Positions 45,190 through 54,061 of a DNA stretch of 54,942 nucleotides are shown piece after piece. Both the position numbers and the translations under genes were made by a program. Numbering within the stretch: position 1 is the stretch's first letter; each line of letters starts with the position of its first letter. The stretch lies in the NCBI GenBank assembly GCA_021157525.1, contig JAGGWK010000020.1, forward strand, positions 1-54,942, written 5' to 3'. Below the pieces are notes generated by a model that saw only the letters and a program-made list of their open reading frames with translations, made no database searches and had not been told where the DNA came from. This stretch comes from Candidatus Cloacimonadota bacterium (lineage in GTDB: Bacteria > Cloacimonadota > Cloacimonadia > Cloacimonadales > TCS61).

Positions 45190-48100
45190 TTAGATTTGTA
45201 CTTGGGCATTAAGTGGGCTGGTGGCAATTTTGCTCAAGGCATCCAATAAAGCGGCTTCCAGTTTTACTTTTGCCAGTCGCGGATGGATATGCAGTACGCG
45301 GAAATGTTCAGTCTCCACATCCAGATGAATACCAAAATTACCCTGATTTTCTGTGAACATTTGTTTCAGTTTTTGACCGATTTTACCATCCAGCATTTTT
45401 TCTGATGTCTTTATATAGATGTCTCCCGAAAGGGAATTGAGCTCTTTAACGCTCAAAATTCGCTTCGGAGAAATGCGTAATAATGTGTCATTGCCCTTTT
45501 GATAGGGTGATTTGGATCCGATAATCACATAGCATTTGCCCACCTCGATCTGATGAATAAACCTCTCGAAAGCATCGCCAAACAGCGAAACTTCAAACCG
45601 CCCGGTGAGATCTTCACAGATAACAAAGGCAAAAGTATCCCCCCGCTTGGAACGACGCTTCACCACTTCTGTAACGATACCGGCGATCACGATTTCCTGA
45701 GGCAGTGAATCACCCTGATTTTCTGCTTTTTTGGAATCCATATTGGTTATCACCTTCAGTACGCTCTGATATTGATGCAACGGATGCCCGGACCAGTAAA
45801 AGCCCAGATATTTTTTTTCCAGATTCAGCGTGTCATTTATGCCCCAGTCTTCAACTTTGGGCAGCTCAGGAAGGTAGGAGGTATCTTCCTCTTCTTCCTC
45901 AAAGACATCAAAAAGCACCATCTGACCCCTGCGTTTCTCGGCTTGCACATTGCCGGCATATTCCAGGGCATTTTCGATGGCCGCATAATTCTGCGCCCGG
46001 GTACCGCTGAAATCATCCAGCGCACCGGAACAAATCAGACTCTCCAATACTGTTTTGTTCACGTTCATCGTATCTACCCGGGAACTGAGCTCAAAGATGG
46101 TGGAGAAGGGACCATTGCTGTCACGTTCTTTAAGGATGGCTTCGATGGCGGCGCTTCCCATATTTTTGATAGCCCGCATCCCAAAGAGTATTTTCTTTCC
46201 ATGGACGGTGAATTCCCGGTCACTGGTATTGATGTGAGGCGGGAGCACTTCCACATCCATGTTGCGGCACTCTTCGATAAAGTAGGGAATCTTGCTGGGA
46301 TTTTCTTCCAACGACATCAGGGCGGCCATAAATTCCACAGGATAATGGGCTTTAAGGTAGGCGGTCTGAAAAGCCACAAAGGCGTAGGCTGTGGCGTGAC
46401 TTTTGTTAAAGGCGTATTTGGCAAATTCTTGCCAGTTAGCCCAGATGTTTTCGATAATGGTGGATGATACGCCGTTTTGGGTGGCGCCATTCACAAATTT
46501 CATCTTCAGTTTTTCCATGAGGGCAGCTTTTTTCTTACCCATAGCTTTACGTAGGGTGTCAGCTTCGGCACCGGTCATCTTGCCCATTTCCCGGGCAATT
46601 TGCATCACCTGCTCTTGATACACCGTTACGCCGTAGGTTTCCCGCAGCGCATTTTTGGTGAGAGGATGCACATATACTATCGGTTCGCGGCCGTGTTTCC
46701 GGTTGATAAAGGTATCTATAAACTGCATTGGCCCTGGACGGTAAAGGGCCACCATGGCGATGAGATCTTCAAAAACGTTTGGCTTGAGATCCCGCAAATA
46801 TTTTTTCATTCCGGCAGATTCAAACTGGAAAATACCATCTGTCTGTCCGTCGGAGAGCAAGGTGTAGGATGCTTTATCTTCCAGATCGACGTTGGCAATA
46901 TCCACATTGATGTTCTGAGATTTTTTCACCAGGTCGCAGGTGCGCTTTATCACCGTGAGGGTTTTCAGTCCTAAAAAGTCCATCTTCAGCATCTTCAGTT
47001 CGTCCAGCCATTTACCTTCGTATTGCACCACCATTGCCGGTTCCTGACCCTTTTGGGTGGTTATGGCCAGAGGTACATAATCGCTAAGCATCCCGGGAGC
47101 AATCACTACGCCGCAAGCATGCACACCGATCTGACGGATAAGCCCTTCCAATACTCTGGAATACTCCAGAATGGTAGCATAAAGGTCGTTGCTCTGCATC
47201 ATTGCAGCAAACTCTTTTGATTGCTTCAGAGCTTCATCCAGGGTGATTTTTGGGGTTCCGGGAATCAGTTTGGTAATTTCGTTAGCCTTGGCTGCCGGCA
47301 CATCCATCACCCGTGCCACATCCTTGATCACCGATTTTGCACCCAGTGTGCCATAAGTGATAATCTGGGTAACGCTGTCGCGACCATATTTATCTACCAC
47401 ATAATCCAGCACTTTCTGGCGTCCTTCGGTGCAAAAGTCGATATCGATATCCGGCATCCCGATGCGGCTTGGATTGAGGAATCGCTCAAAAAAGAGGCCA
47501 TATTTCAGGGGATCAATCTGGGTGATACCCAATAAATACGAAACAATGCTGCCAGCAGCAGAGCCGCGTCCTGGCCCTACCGGCACATCCATTTCCCGTG
47601 CTTTGTCTATAAAGTCTTTTACCACCAGAAAATAGCCATCAAAGCCCATGCTGTGAATCACGGAAAATTCGTATTCGATGCGCTCTTTCACTTCATCGGT
47701 GAGTTCGCCATAACGGGCCGGCACGTTTTCATAGCACAGCGCCAGCAGATATTCTCCCATGTCTTTGTACTGTGGCGGAATCTCGATGCCGGGCAGAAGA
47801 AAATCGTTGTAGTCCAACTCCAGATTAATCTGGTCGGCAATTTTCTGGGTGTTATCATAGGCCTGCGGCTGGTCGGGGAAAAGCAGTCGCATTTCGGCTT
47901 CTGTTTTGAAATAGAGGTCTGAGGTTCTGTAACGCATCCGATCGGTGTCATTCAGAGATTTCCCGGTTTGGATGCAGAGCAGCACATCATGAGCTTTGGC
48001 ATCTTCTTTTTTCAGGTAATGGCAGTCATTTGTCACCACCATCGGTGTGTCGGTGGTCTGTGCAAGGTCGATAAGCATCGGCGCAACCCGCTTCTCCACA

Positions 48101-48633
48101 TCTATGCCATGGTCTTGAAGCTCGATGTAAAATCGCTGGGGAAACAGCTTTTTGAAGTAGGCAACCTCGGCCTTGGCTTCTTCTACTTTTCCATCCAGCA
48201 AGAGCCGTGGAATTTCCCCCTGAACGCAGGCAGTAAGGCAGATAAGCCCGTCACTGTGCTTTTCCAAGATGTTTTTGTCGATCCTCGGCTTGTAATAAAA
48301 TCCCTCCAAATAGGCGTAGGAAGAGAGTTTCATCAAGTTTTTGTAGCCCGTGAGATTTTGGGCCAACAACACCAGGTGGTGTCGTGTATCTTTTTTGGAT
48401 GCAGGATCTTTTACGCTCCCTCTGATAATGTAGGTTTCGATGCCGACAATCGGCTTCACACCGCTTTTTTTAGCCTGCATCACAAAATCGATAGCCCCGA
48501 ACATGTTGCCGTGATCGGTCATCGCTACGGCAGACATCCCATACTCTTTGGCCAAGGCCAGCATCTTATCTACCCGACAGGCACCATCCAGCAAACTATA
48601 TTGCGTGTGATTGTGTAAGTGTACAAAACTCAT
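45190..48633 (-). CDS. dnaE: DNA polymerase III alpha subunit
   Basis: 1147 residues, a full-length DnaE1-type replicase. It starts with the PHP domain (F-V-H-L-H-N-H-T-Q-Y-S-L-L-D-G). The polymerase core has G-P-G-R-G-S-A-A-G-S (near residue 360) and the catalytic P-D-I-D-I-D-F (near 405), with a third acidic residue expected further on. A helix-hairpin-helix region (about 850) and an OB-fold near the C terminus (about 1000; I-V-I-A-G-I-V-T-E-V-V) complete the family order. A TTGACA box lies 56 bases upstream. The start M-S-F-V-H-L-H-N-H is the usual one. Confidence 0.97.
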   Translation of the reverse strand: MSFVHLHNHTQYSLLDGACRVDKMLALAKEYGMSAVAMTDHGNMFGAIDFVMQAKKSGVKPIVGIETYIIRGSVKDPASKKDTRHHLVLLAQNLTGYKNLMKLSSYAYLEGFYYKPRIDKNILEKHSDGLICLTACVQGEIPRLLLDGKVEEAKAEVAYFKKLFPQRFYIELQDHGIDVEKRVAPMLIDLAQTTDTPMVVTNDCHYLKKEDAKAHDVLLCIQTGKSLNDTDRMRYRTSDLYFKTEAEMRLLFPDQPQAYDNTQKIADQINLELDYNDFLLPGIEIPPQYKDMGEYLLALCYENVPARYGELTDEVKERIEYEFSVIHSMGFDGYFLVVKDFIDKAREMDVPVGPGRGSAAGSIVSYLLGITQIDPLKYGLFFERFLNPSRIGMPDIDIDFCTEGRQKVLDYVVDKYGRDSVTQIITYGTLGAKSVIKDVARVMDVPAAKANEITKLIPGTPKITLDEALKQSKEFAAMMQSNDLYATILEYSRVLEGLIRQIGVHACGVVIAPGMLSDYVPLAITTQKGQEPAMVVQYEGKWLDELKMLKMDFLGLKTLTVIKRTCDLVKKSQNINVDIANVDLEDKASYTLLSDGQTDGIFQFESAGMKKYLRDLKPNVFEDLIAMVALYRPGPMQFIDTFINRKHGREPIVYVHPLTKNALRETYGVTVYQEQVMQIAREMGKMTGAEADTLRKAMGKKKAALMEKLKMKFVNGATQNGVSSTIIENIWANWQEFAKYAFNKSHATAYAFVAFQTAYLKAHYPVEFMAALMSLEENPSKIPYFIEECRNMDVEVLPPHINTSDREFTVHGKKILFGMRAIKNMGSAAIEAILKERDSNGPFSTIFELSSRVDTMNVNKTVLESLICSGALDDFSGTRAQNYAAIENALEYAGNVQAEKRRGQMVLFDVFEEEEEDTSYLPELPKVEDWGINDTLNLEKKYLGFYWSGHPLHQYQSVLKVITNMDSKKAENQGDSLPQEIVIAGIVTEVVKRRSKRGDTFAFVICEDLTGRFEVSLFGDAFERFIHQIEVGKCYVIIGSKSPYQKGNDTLLRISPKRILSVKELNSLSGDIYIKTSEKMLDGKIGQKLKQMFTENQGNFGIHLDVETEHFRVLHIHPRLAKVKLEAALLDALSKIATSPLNAQVQI

Positions 48634-48665
48634 AATTTTACATTCCCTTCCTTTTGAACAATGCG

Positions 48666-48694
48666 AATTTTGTAAAGGAATTGGTTACTGTCAA
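48666..48694 (-). promoter_or_regulatory. Putative promoter of dnaE
   Basis: Minus-strand TTGACA at 48689-48694, 17-base spacer, then AAAATT. The ATG is 56 bases downstream of the box. Confidence 0.5.
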
Positions 48695-48742
48695 AAGGTT
48701 TTCCTATTTATTTCCAGAGATGGCGTAAGTGCAAATTTCTCC

Positions 48743-48771
48743 TTGACATAATTCACTGACATCTTACTCGG
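48743..48771 (+). promoter_or_regulatory. Putative promoter of the tetR-mutL-like pair
   Basis: Plus-strand TTGACA at 48743-48748, 58 bases before the tetR ATG. An inverted repeat falls inside the spacer and -10 region. Confidence 0.5.
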
Positions 48772-48774
48772 TGA
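48753..48774. promoter_or_regulatory. Candidate TetR operator
   Basis: TCACTGA (48753-48759) and TCGGTGA (48768-48774) form an imperfect inverted repeat (6 of 7 positions) with an eight-base spacer, overlapping the promoter. That placement would let the TetR protein repress its own two-gene operon. Confidence 0.4.
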
Positions 48775-48806
48775 CTGCGTGCTCAGTTAATGGAAGAAGG
48801 AGCTCT

Positions 48807-49406
48807 ATGAATAAACGACAGAAGCAAAAGCAAAAAACCCGGGAAAAAATAGTATCCTGCGCCAAAGAGCTTTTTATTCAAAAGGGATTTTTGCACACAA
48901 CCACATCAGAGATCGCGGCAGCGGCAGGCATTGCCCATGGCACACTGTTCCTCCATTTCCCGGCCAAAGAATCTCTCATCCTGGAAATAATGGACACCGT
49001 TCTGGAGCAGATCCAGGCAGCGCTTCAGCCGGTGATAGCCCATGCCGGGAACCTCGATGAAATCATACGCTGTTACCTGGACCTGATAGAACAACACGAG
49101 GCGATATTTTCCACTAAAGCCCGGGAGATGCCCTTTTACGGTGATGAATTACGACGCAAACTGCTTTTTCGCGATGCCATCATTCGTGGCCATTTTCACA
49201 CATTGTTCCAACAGGGCATCGATGACGGAATTTACCGTCAAGTGGATATCCAAACGGCTCTCACCTTCTTTTTCGGTGCCATCCATTATTACCTGAGTCT
49301 CAAACAGATTTTCGTAGTCGATGGCAGTGTCATCGGAAAATTCAAAGATCAGATTATTTCTACCTTTAATGCTCTCATAACCATCCCCAAAACGGAGGAA
49401 TCATGA
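48807..49406 (+). CDS. TetR/AcrR-family transcriptional regulator
   Basis: About 199 residues. The N-terminal helix-turn-helix is clear: T-R-E-K-I-V-S-C-A-K-E-L-F, then F-L-H-T-T-T-S-E-I-A-A-A-A-G-I-A-H-G-T-L-F-L-H-F (about residues 8-50). The C-terminal helical domain would bind an unknown ligand. The ATG at 48807 follows AAGGAG; a GTG twelve codons earlier is also in frame but lacks a site. It overlaps the MutL-like gene by four bases (ATGA), so the regulator and ATPase are co-expressed, and an operator-like repeat lies in its own promoter. Confidence 0.88.
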   Translation: MNKRQKQKQKTREKIVSCAKELFIQKGFLHTTTSEIAAAAGIAHGTLFLHFPAKESLILEIMDTVLEQIQAALQPVIAHAGNLDEIIRCYLDLIEQHEAIFSTKAREMPFYGDELRRKLLFRDAIIRGHFHTLFQQGIDDGIYRQVDIQTALTFFFGAIHYYLSLKQIFVVDGSVIGKFKDQIISTFNALITIPKTEES

Positions 49407-52400
49407 AAGAGATGTACATGTGTAAAAGTTGCGGAAGAATAATGAAGACAGCAGAAGATTTTGCCAACGGCGAAATAGGTGCGCCCTTTTGCGCGCAGTG
49501 CACCGACGAATTTGGTGCTGGAAAACACTACTCAACCATCCTAAAGCAAACCACGCAAACTTTGATACATCAAATGGGAATAAACGAAAAGGAAGCGGAA
49601 AAAATAGCTATGGAAAACCTGAAAAACATACCTCACTGGGCTCGGAAACAACAACTTCTGGAAGACAAAAATCACATCATCATCACCGACGTAGGCAGCA
49701 CCACCACCAAGGCGCTGCTTCTTTCAAAAACTGCCGACACCTGGAAAATCAGCGGCATCCGCCACGCGCCCACCACGGTAGAAAAACCCTTTGAAGACGT
49801 TAACATCGGCGTGCAAAATGCCATCACCGCATTGCAGAAGGCCACCGGCATCACCCTGCTGCACAAAACAGCTGAGACGTTTTCCATCCCCAAAGACACC
49901 CTGTACATCACCACCAGCAGCGCAGGGGGCGGATTACAAATCGTTGTCATCGGCCTGACAATGTGGGATTCTGCGGGCAGTGGTCGCCGGGCAGCTTACG
50001 GCGCTGGTGGCGTGATATTAGACACCTTTGCCATAGATGACAAACGCAGCAGTCTGGAGCAGATGAAGCTCATGGGGATTTTGCATCCGGACATCATTCT
50101 TATGGCAGGAGGTGTGGAAGGCGGCGCTGTCTCATCCATCTTGCGGCTGGGAGAGATTTTACAGTTTGCAAATCCCCAACCAAAATTCGGCGATAAAGCC
50201 CACATCCCGTTGATCTTCGCAGGTAACACCGTTGCCCGTCCCTACATCGCCAATTTGCTGGGTCACAATTTTGATCTGTTCATGGCACCAAACCTGCGCC
50301 CCAATATGCGGGAAGAAAATCTGGAGCCGGCGCGGGAAATGATTCACCGACTCTTTATGGACAACGTGATGGAGCAGGCTCCCGGCTATGGCGCACTAAA
50401 GAAAAAAGTCTCCGACGACATCATCCCCACTCCTACCGGTGTGATCCGGGCGCTGCAATTGTTGAGTAAAAAACTGGAAACAAACGTATTGGCCGTGGAT
50501 ATCGGCGGCGCAACTACCGACGTCTTTTCCAACATCCAGGGTAGTTATTTCCGCACTGTCAGCGCAAATTACGGGATGAGTTACAGCATCTCCAACGTGT
50601 TGAAAGAAGCCACTCAGGATGCGGTGATGCAGTGGATCGACCCGGCAATTTCCCGCCAGACAGCACTCAACTATATCGCCAACAAAATGCTCTATCCCAC
50701 CTTCGTGCCCACATCCACACATCACATCATGATAGAACACGCGGTAGCCCGATGCGCCATCAATATGTCATTGAAGCAACATCTGGAAATGAATTTCAAC
50801 ACATCCCAGATCGGCTTTTTGGACAGAGTAAAAACCGCCAGCCATCTGGAACGCATCCGTGAAGCATTTTACTTCGACCAGGAAAACGAACGGAAAAAAT
50901 TCCATCTTTACGATATCGACGTGCTCATCGGTAGTGGCGGTATCATGTCCCACACCCAAAATGATCGTCAGACTCTTTCCCTCATCTACAACGGGTTCCG
51001 CCCCGAAGGAATCACTGAAATCTGGCGAGACCGTGATTTTATTACCCCACACCTGGGCAAGCTCAGCACCATCAACGAAACCATCGCCAGCGAATTGCTG
51101 CAAAATGAGTGTCTCCAGCGCATTGCCATAACGATCCGGCCGGTTACCAGAAAATGGAAACGAAACCAGGCCGTGATGAAGATAGCCATAGACGGCGCAC
51201 CCCTTAAAATCATGTCGGGAGAAATGCACTATCTGGACAATCCCGCTGCTGCATCCCGCTCCATAACCATAGAGATGAACAAAGGATTTTATTTGGATGA
51301 CTTTGAGCAAACCTTCACTTTCCAGAGCGACTTACCGCTGTTTATCGACACCATTTTTGATGACACCCAACGTTTTGCCGCCGAGCAGCAAGCCATGCAG
51401 AGTTATCGGCTGGATGCAGACCCGCCCAGCATCGAAGCCACCTTTGCATCCTGCCTGGAAAACAAAGAACTGGCAACCGGAAAGCAAAGCCAGATTTTTG
51501 CATTGCCCTACGATGGCGAGATTTTAGTAAGCCCGGGTCAGACGGTTTCGCCGGACACTTTGTTGGGTGAAAATCGCTATGATCCACCGCGGATTTATGT
51601 GATCACGCTTTTTGATAAAACCTACCTGCGGCTCACCCCGGAAAACCTGAAAGAATCCCTGTTGATTCATGAAGGTGATGAGGTGAAATCGGGACAGCGA
51701 ATAGTAGAAGTGGGGCGCAAAACTCTGATGGAAGAGTTACAATTTCAACATTATTTCTTCGAGTCACCTGTGCGGGGGCGTGTGGAAACCATCAATATGG
51801 ATTCCGGCACGGTGATCATGCGGGAAATTCAGGATTATTCCACCAAGCCAAAGACCATCAACGTGGCCAAAAAGATAAACGTGCCACCGGCCCATATGAT
51901 GCGCTACATGAAGAAGGAGCTGGGAGAATTTGTCTATGCCGGCGAGATGCTGGCATCCCGTCTGATCGACGTGCAGGGAGACAATTTTCCCCTCAGTGCA
52001 TCCTGCCCAACCACCGGCACCATCTCCGCTGTGGATAAAACCACCGGCAATGTGACCATCCAATACAATAAGGAGCCTTACCGCCTGCAGGCCGGGATAC
52101 AGGGAACCGTTACCCACATCCAGCCAAAACGCAGCGTAGCCGTAACCTACAACGGCACCACTGTCCATGGCATCATCGGTTTTGCTGCCGAAGCATCGGG
52201 CAGGTTGCGGGTGCTGGGAAATGCCACCCGACTGGCAGAGTGTGGTACTGGCGACGTGGTGTGCTCTCTGGAGCCCATTTCATTGGCTTTTTTGCAGGAT
52301 GCAACACGGCTGAAGGTGAGCGGTGTGATAGCGCCATCCATGCATAATAACGATCTCATCAGCTTTTTGGGAATAGAGATCGGCGTAGCTCTTACGGGTA

Positions 52401-52570
52401 ATGAAGCCATCCCTTTCCCGGTGCTCTTCACCGAAGGATTTGGAGAATTTTCCATGCACCCGCTGTATCGAGATTTCCTCAGCAGCAAAGACGGTGCAGC
52501 CTGCTATATAAACGGCCACACACAGATTCGTGCCGGCGTGGTTCGGCCCAAGATTGTTATCACTCAATAA
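49403..52570 (+). CDS. MutL/GlmL-type ASKHA ATPase with zinc ribbon and long beta-rich extension
   Basis: 1055 residues. A zinc ribbon (C-x2-C at residues 7-10 and 30-33) leads into an ASKHA ATPase of the glutamate-mutase-L type (about 90-575): phosphate loop D-V-G-S-T-T-T-K-A (96-104), second loop V-D-I-G-G-A-T-T-D-V (365-374) and G-S-G-G-I (about 510). GlmL-type proteins (about 450-600 residues) are linked to B12-dependent glutamate, ornithine or lysine mutases, where they are thought to reactivate the enzyme. Here a further 475 residues follow, rich in beta strands (lipoyl/biotinyl-like or barrel-sandwich turns such as I-H-E-G-D-E-V-K-S-G-Q), ending V-V-R-P-K-I-V-I. No mutase gene is adjacent, so the client is unknown. 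It is coupled to tetR. Confidence 0.75.
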   Translation: MKEMYMCKSCGRIMKTAEDFANGEIGAPFCAQCTDEFGAGKHYSTILKQTTQTLIHQMGINEKEAEKIAMENLKNIPHWARKQQLLEDKNHIIITDVGSTTTKALLLSKTADTWKISGIRHAPTTVEKPFEDVNIGVQNAITALQKATGITLLHKTAETFSIPKDTLYITTSSAGGGLQIVVIGLTMWDSAGSGRRAAYGAGGVILDTFAIDDKRSSLEQMKLMGILHPDIILMAGGVEGGAVSSILRLGEILQFANPQPKFGDKAHIPLIFAGNTVARPYIANLLGHNFDLFMAPNLRPNMREENLEPAREMIHRLFMDNVMEQAPGYGALKKKVSDDIIPTPTGVIRALQLLSKKLETNVLAVDIGGATTDVFSNIQGSYFRTVSANYGMSYSISNVLKEATQDAVMQWIDPAISRQTALNYIANKMLYPTFVPTSTHHIMIEHAVARCAINMSLKQHLEMNFNTSQIGFLDRVKTASHLERIREAFYFDQENERKKFHLYDIDVLIGSGGIMSHTQNDRQTLSLIYNGFRPEGITEIWRDRDFITPHLGKLSTINETIASELLQNECLQRIAITIRPVTRKWKRNQAVMKIAIDGAPLKIMSGEMHYLDNPAAASRSITIEMNKGFYLDDFEQTFTFQSDLPLFIDTIFDDTQRFAAEQQAMQSYRLDADPPSIEATFASCLENKELATGKQSQIFALPYDGEILVSPGQTVSPDTLLGENRYDPPRIYVITLFDKTYLRLTPENLKESLLIHEGDEVKSGQRIVEVGRKTLMEELQFQHYFFESPVRGRVETINMDSGTVIMREIQDYSTKPKTINVAKKINVPPAHMMRYMKKELGEFVYAGEMLASRLIDVQGDNFPLSASCPTTGTISAVDKTTGNVTIQYNKEPYRLQAGIQGTVTHIQPKRSVAVTYNGTTVHGIIGFAAEASGRLRVLGNATRLAECGTGDVVCSLEPISLAFLQDATRLKVSGVIAPSMHNNDLISFLGIEIGVALTGNEAIPFPVLFTEGFGEFSMHPLYRDFLSSKDGAACYINGHTQIRAGVVRPKIVITQ

Positions 52571-52800
52571 GACAAGTTGTTGAGGGTGTCATAGTTCCAT
52601 TTGCCCCTGTACATCCTGCTTCAATATCAACGGAGATCGTCTGAGAATCAATGCCCAGATCATTTTCGCAATAGACGGTAAATTCAAAATTGCTGGTGTT
52701 GCAAGCCAACAGGTTTTCAAAATGCCCGACACTTCATTGAGATTCAAAAGGAATCTGGCAGTTTCAGCACCTATCTGTGTGGCTTTGTGAAAGAGTTTTT
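52560..52800 (-). pseudogene. Eroded C-terminal end of a surface protein
   Basis: A minus-strand frame of about 58 codons ends in a TGA at 52560-52562, inside the mutL-like stop. It reads F-E-F-T-V-Y-C-E-N-D-L-G-I-D-S-Q-T-I-S-V-D-I, which looks like an Ig/fibronectin-type strand pair of an exported FCB-group protein. It has no start. A second frame just upstream reads E-T-A-R-F-L-L-N-L-N-E-V-S-G, suggesting that a frameshift separates two parts of one former gene. The 246-base gap holds nothing else that I can see. Confidence 0.35.
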
Positions 52801-52816
52801 TAGATGGAATATCTAT

Positions 52817-53245
52817 TTAATGGTCACTTATATTACTTTCAACATTCTTTCGAAAAATCAATTTGTTGAGCCCCCAATAATTTAGTAACCCGGTAAATAC
52901 CAGAGCGATTAAATTGCAGTAAATGACATCAAGTTTCACGGTTTTACTTATTATCAATATCAATAATAATCTAAGGCCAAACACAGAAACAACCGTTAAA
53001 TTGTAAGGTAAGAAGTTTTTTAAATACGCGTTACGTGTCTTTGCTGTTCGGTCTTTCCAAGTCCAAAAGAAAGACATCGTATAATTATTGATTACTGCAA
53101 TTTCAAAACCTATAGCAGGTGTGATGATATATACAAAAAAATAGGAATGAAACACCCATTTTTTAAAAATGAAAATCACAATCGTATCAATTATAGTTCC
53201 GACTAGATTTGTAATGAAAAATTTACTAAATCGCAATTTTATCAT
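52817..53245 (-). CDS. GtrA-like membrane protein
   Basis: 142 residues with four predicted transmembrane helices, the standard GtrA layout. Family marks include F-F-I-T-N-L-V-G-T-I-I-D near the N terminus, a W-x-W-K-D-R motif in the central loop (near residue 62) and N-Y-W-G-L-N-K-L-I-F at the end. GtrA proteins are thought to flip or move lipid-linked sugars for cell-surface polysaccharides. It starts immediately after the CDP-alcohol phosphatidyltransferase stop, so the two form one unit. The base composition is much more AT-rich than in the rest of the window. Confidence 0.85.
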   Translation of the reverse strand: MIKLRFSKFFITNLVGTIIDTIVIFIFKKWVFHSYFFVYIITPAIGFEIAVINNYTMSFFWTWKDRTAKTRNAYLKNFLPYNLTVVSVFGLRLLLILIISKTVKLDVIYCNLIALVFTGLLNYWGLNKLIFRKNVESNISDH

Positions 53246-53926
53246 TTAGCTGGCGTTTTCCCTTTCTTTTTCCTCAATAACCTTTTTATCTTTAAAATAT
53301 GCAACGATAAAGGCGATATAAAGAGCTGTGCCGACAATAATCGCAAACAAATCGAAATACGTAATGTGCGAGTTGAATAGAGCTATTTTCGGATTTTTAT
53401 GAACAAAAAACAAAATCGTATTGCCTATTACAGCCATTAATCTGACTTCAGTTGGTCCTATACCACCATAAGATATTTTAAAAAATCCGGCTAAATAAGA
53501 ATCGATATACGTATGAACTGACAACAAAAAGTAACCTATTATCAAATACATGGCAATGTCGAACCTTATGAACGGTGAAACTCCAAGAGCTACTCCGATA
53601 ATAAAAGTCGTCATCGCATCTACATTATGATCAATGTAAAAACCGTAAAGCGGTCTCTCAATATGTCTGTATCTGGCAATCGTTCCGTCAAGGCTGTCAC
53701 CAAACCAATTGATAAAAAATCCAAAACTCGCCAGCCATAAGAAACCATATCCGAAATTACTAAAAAAATATCCGAGTAGGATGACCAAGGATCCGAATAA
53801 ACCAAGATAGGTTAAATGATCAGGACTGATTGAATTATGCATTTTTGACGCAAAATAAAGAAGAATTTTCTTTTCCAAAGGACGAGTTATTGATTCGTTT
53901 ACTCGTTTCGCTACTTCATGTTCCAT
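53246..53926 (-). CDS. CDP-alcohol phosphatidyltransferase family membrane enzyme
   Basis: 226 residues, about six transmembrane helices. The family signature D-x2-D-G-x2-A-R-x8/9-G-x3-D-x3-D is complete: G-D-S-L-D-G-T-I-A-R, then G-F-Y-I-D-H-N-V-D (about residues 75-101). Enzymes of this family attach an alcohol such as glycerol phosphate, inositol or a related headgroup to a CDP-activated lipid or the reverse. The acceptor cannot be told from sequence. It pairs with GtrA, suggesting an unusual lipid or lipid-linked glycan. It is AT-rich, with a TTGACA box 64 bases upstream. Confidence 0.85.
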   Translation of the reverse strand: MEHEVAKRVNESITRPLEKKILLYFASKMHNSISPDHLTYLGLFGSLVILLGYFFSNFGYGFLWLASFGFFINWFGDSLDGTIARYRHIERPLYGFYIDHNVDAMTTFIIGVALGVSPFIRFDIAMYLIIGYFLLSVHTYIDSYLAGFFKISYGGIGPTEVRLMAVIGNTILFFVHKNPKIALFNSHITYFDLFAIIVGTALYIAFIVAYFKDKKVIEEKERENAS

Positions 53927-53967
53927 TTTATACTCCTATATTATTCTAATATTGATTCCTTTGGTGA

Positions 53968-53996
53968 TACACATATTTTTTTAAAATATCTGTCAA
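53968..53996 (-). promoter_or_regulatory. Putative promoter of the CDP-alcohol/GtrA pair
   Basis: Minus-strand TTGACA at 53991-53996, 64 bases before the ATG. The 17-base spacer is AT-rich and is followed by TGTGTA. Confidence 0.4.
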
Positions 53997-54061
53997 TTTT
54001 TGAATTAAAAATGCTGCAATTATTTTCATAATTGCAGCATAATTTTGTTACATGAAGAGAA

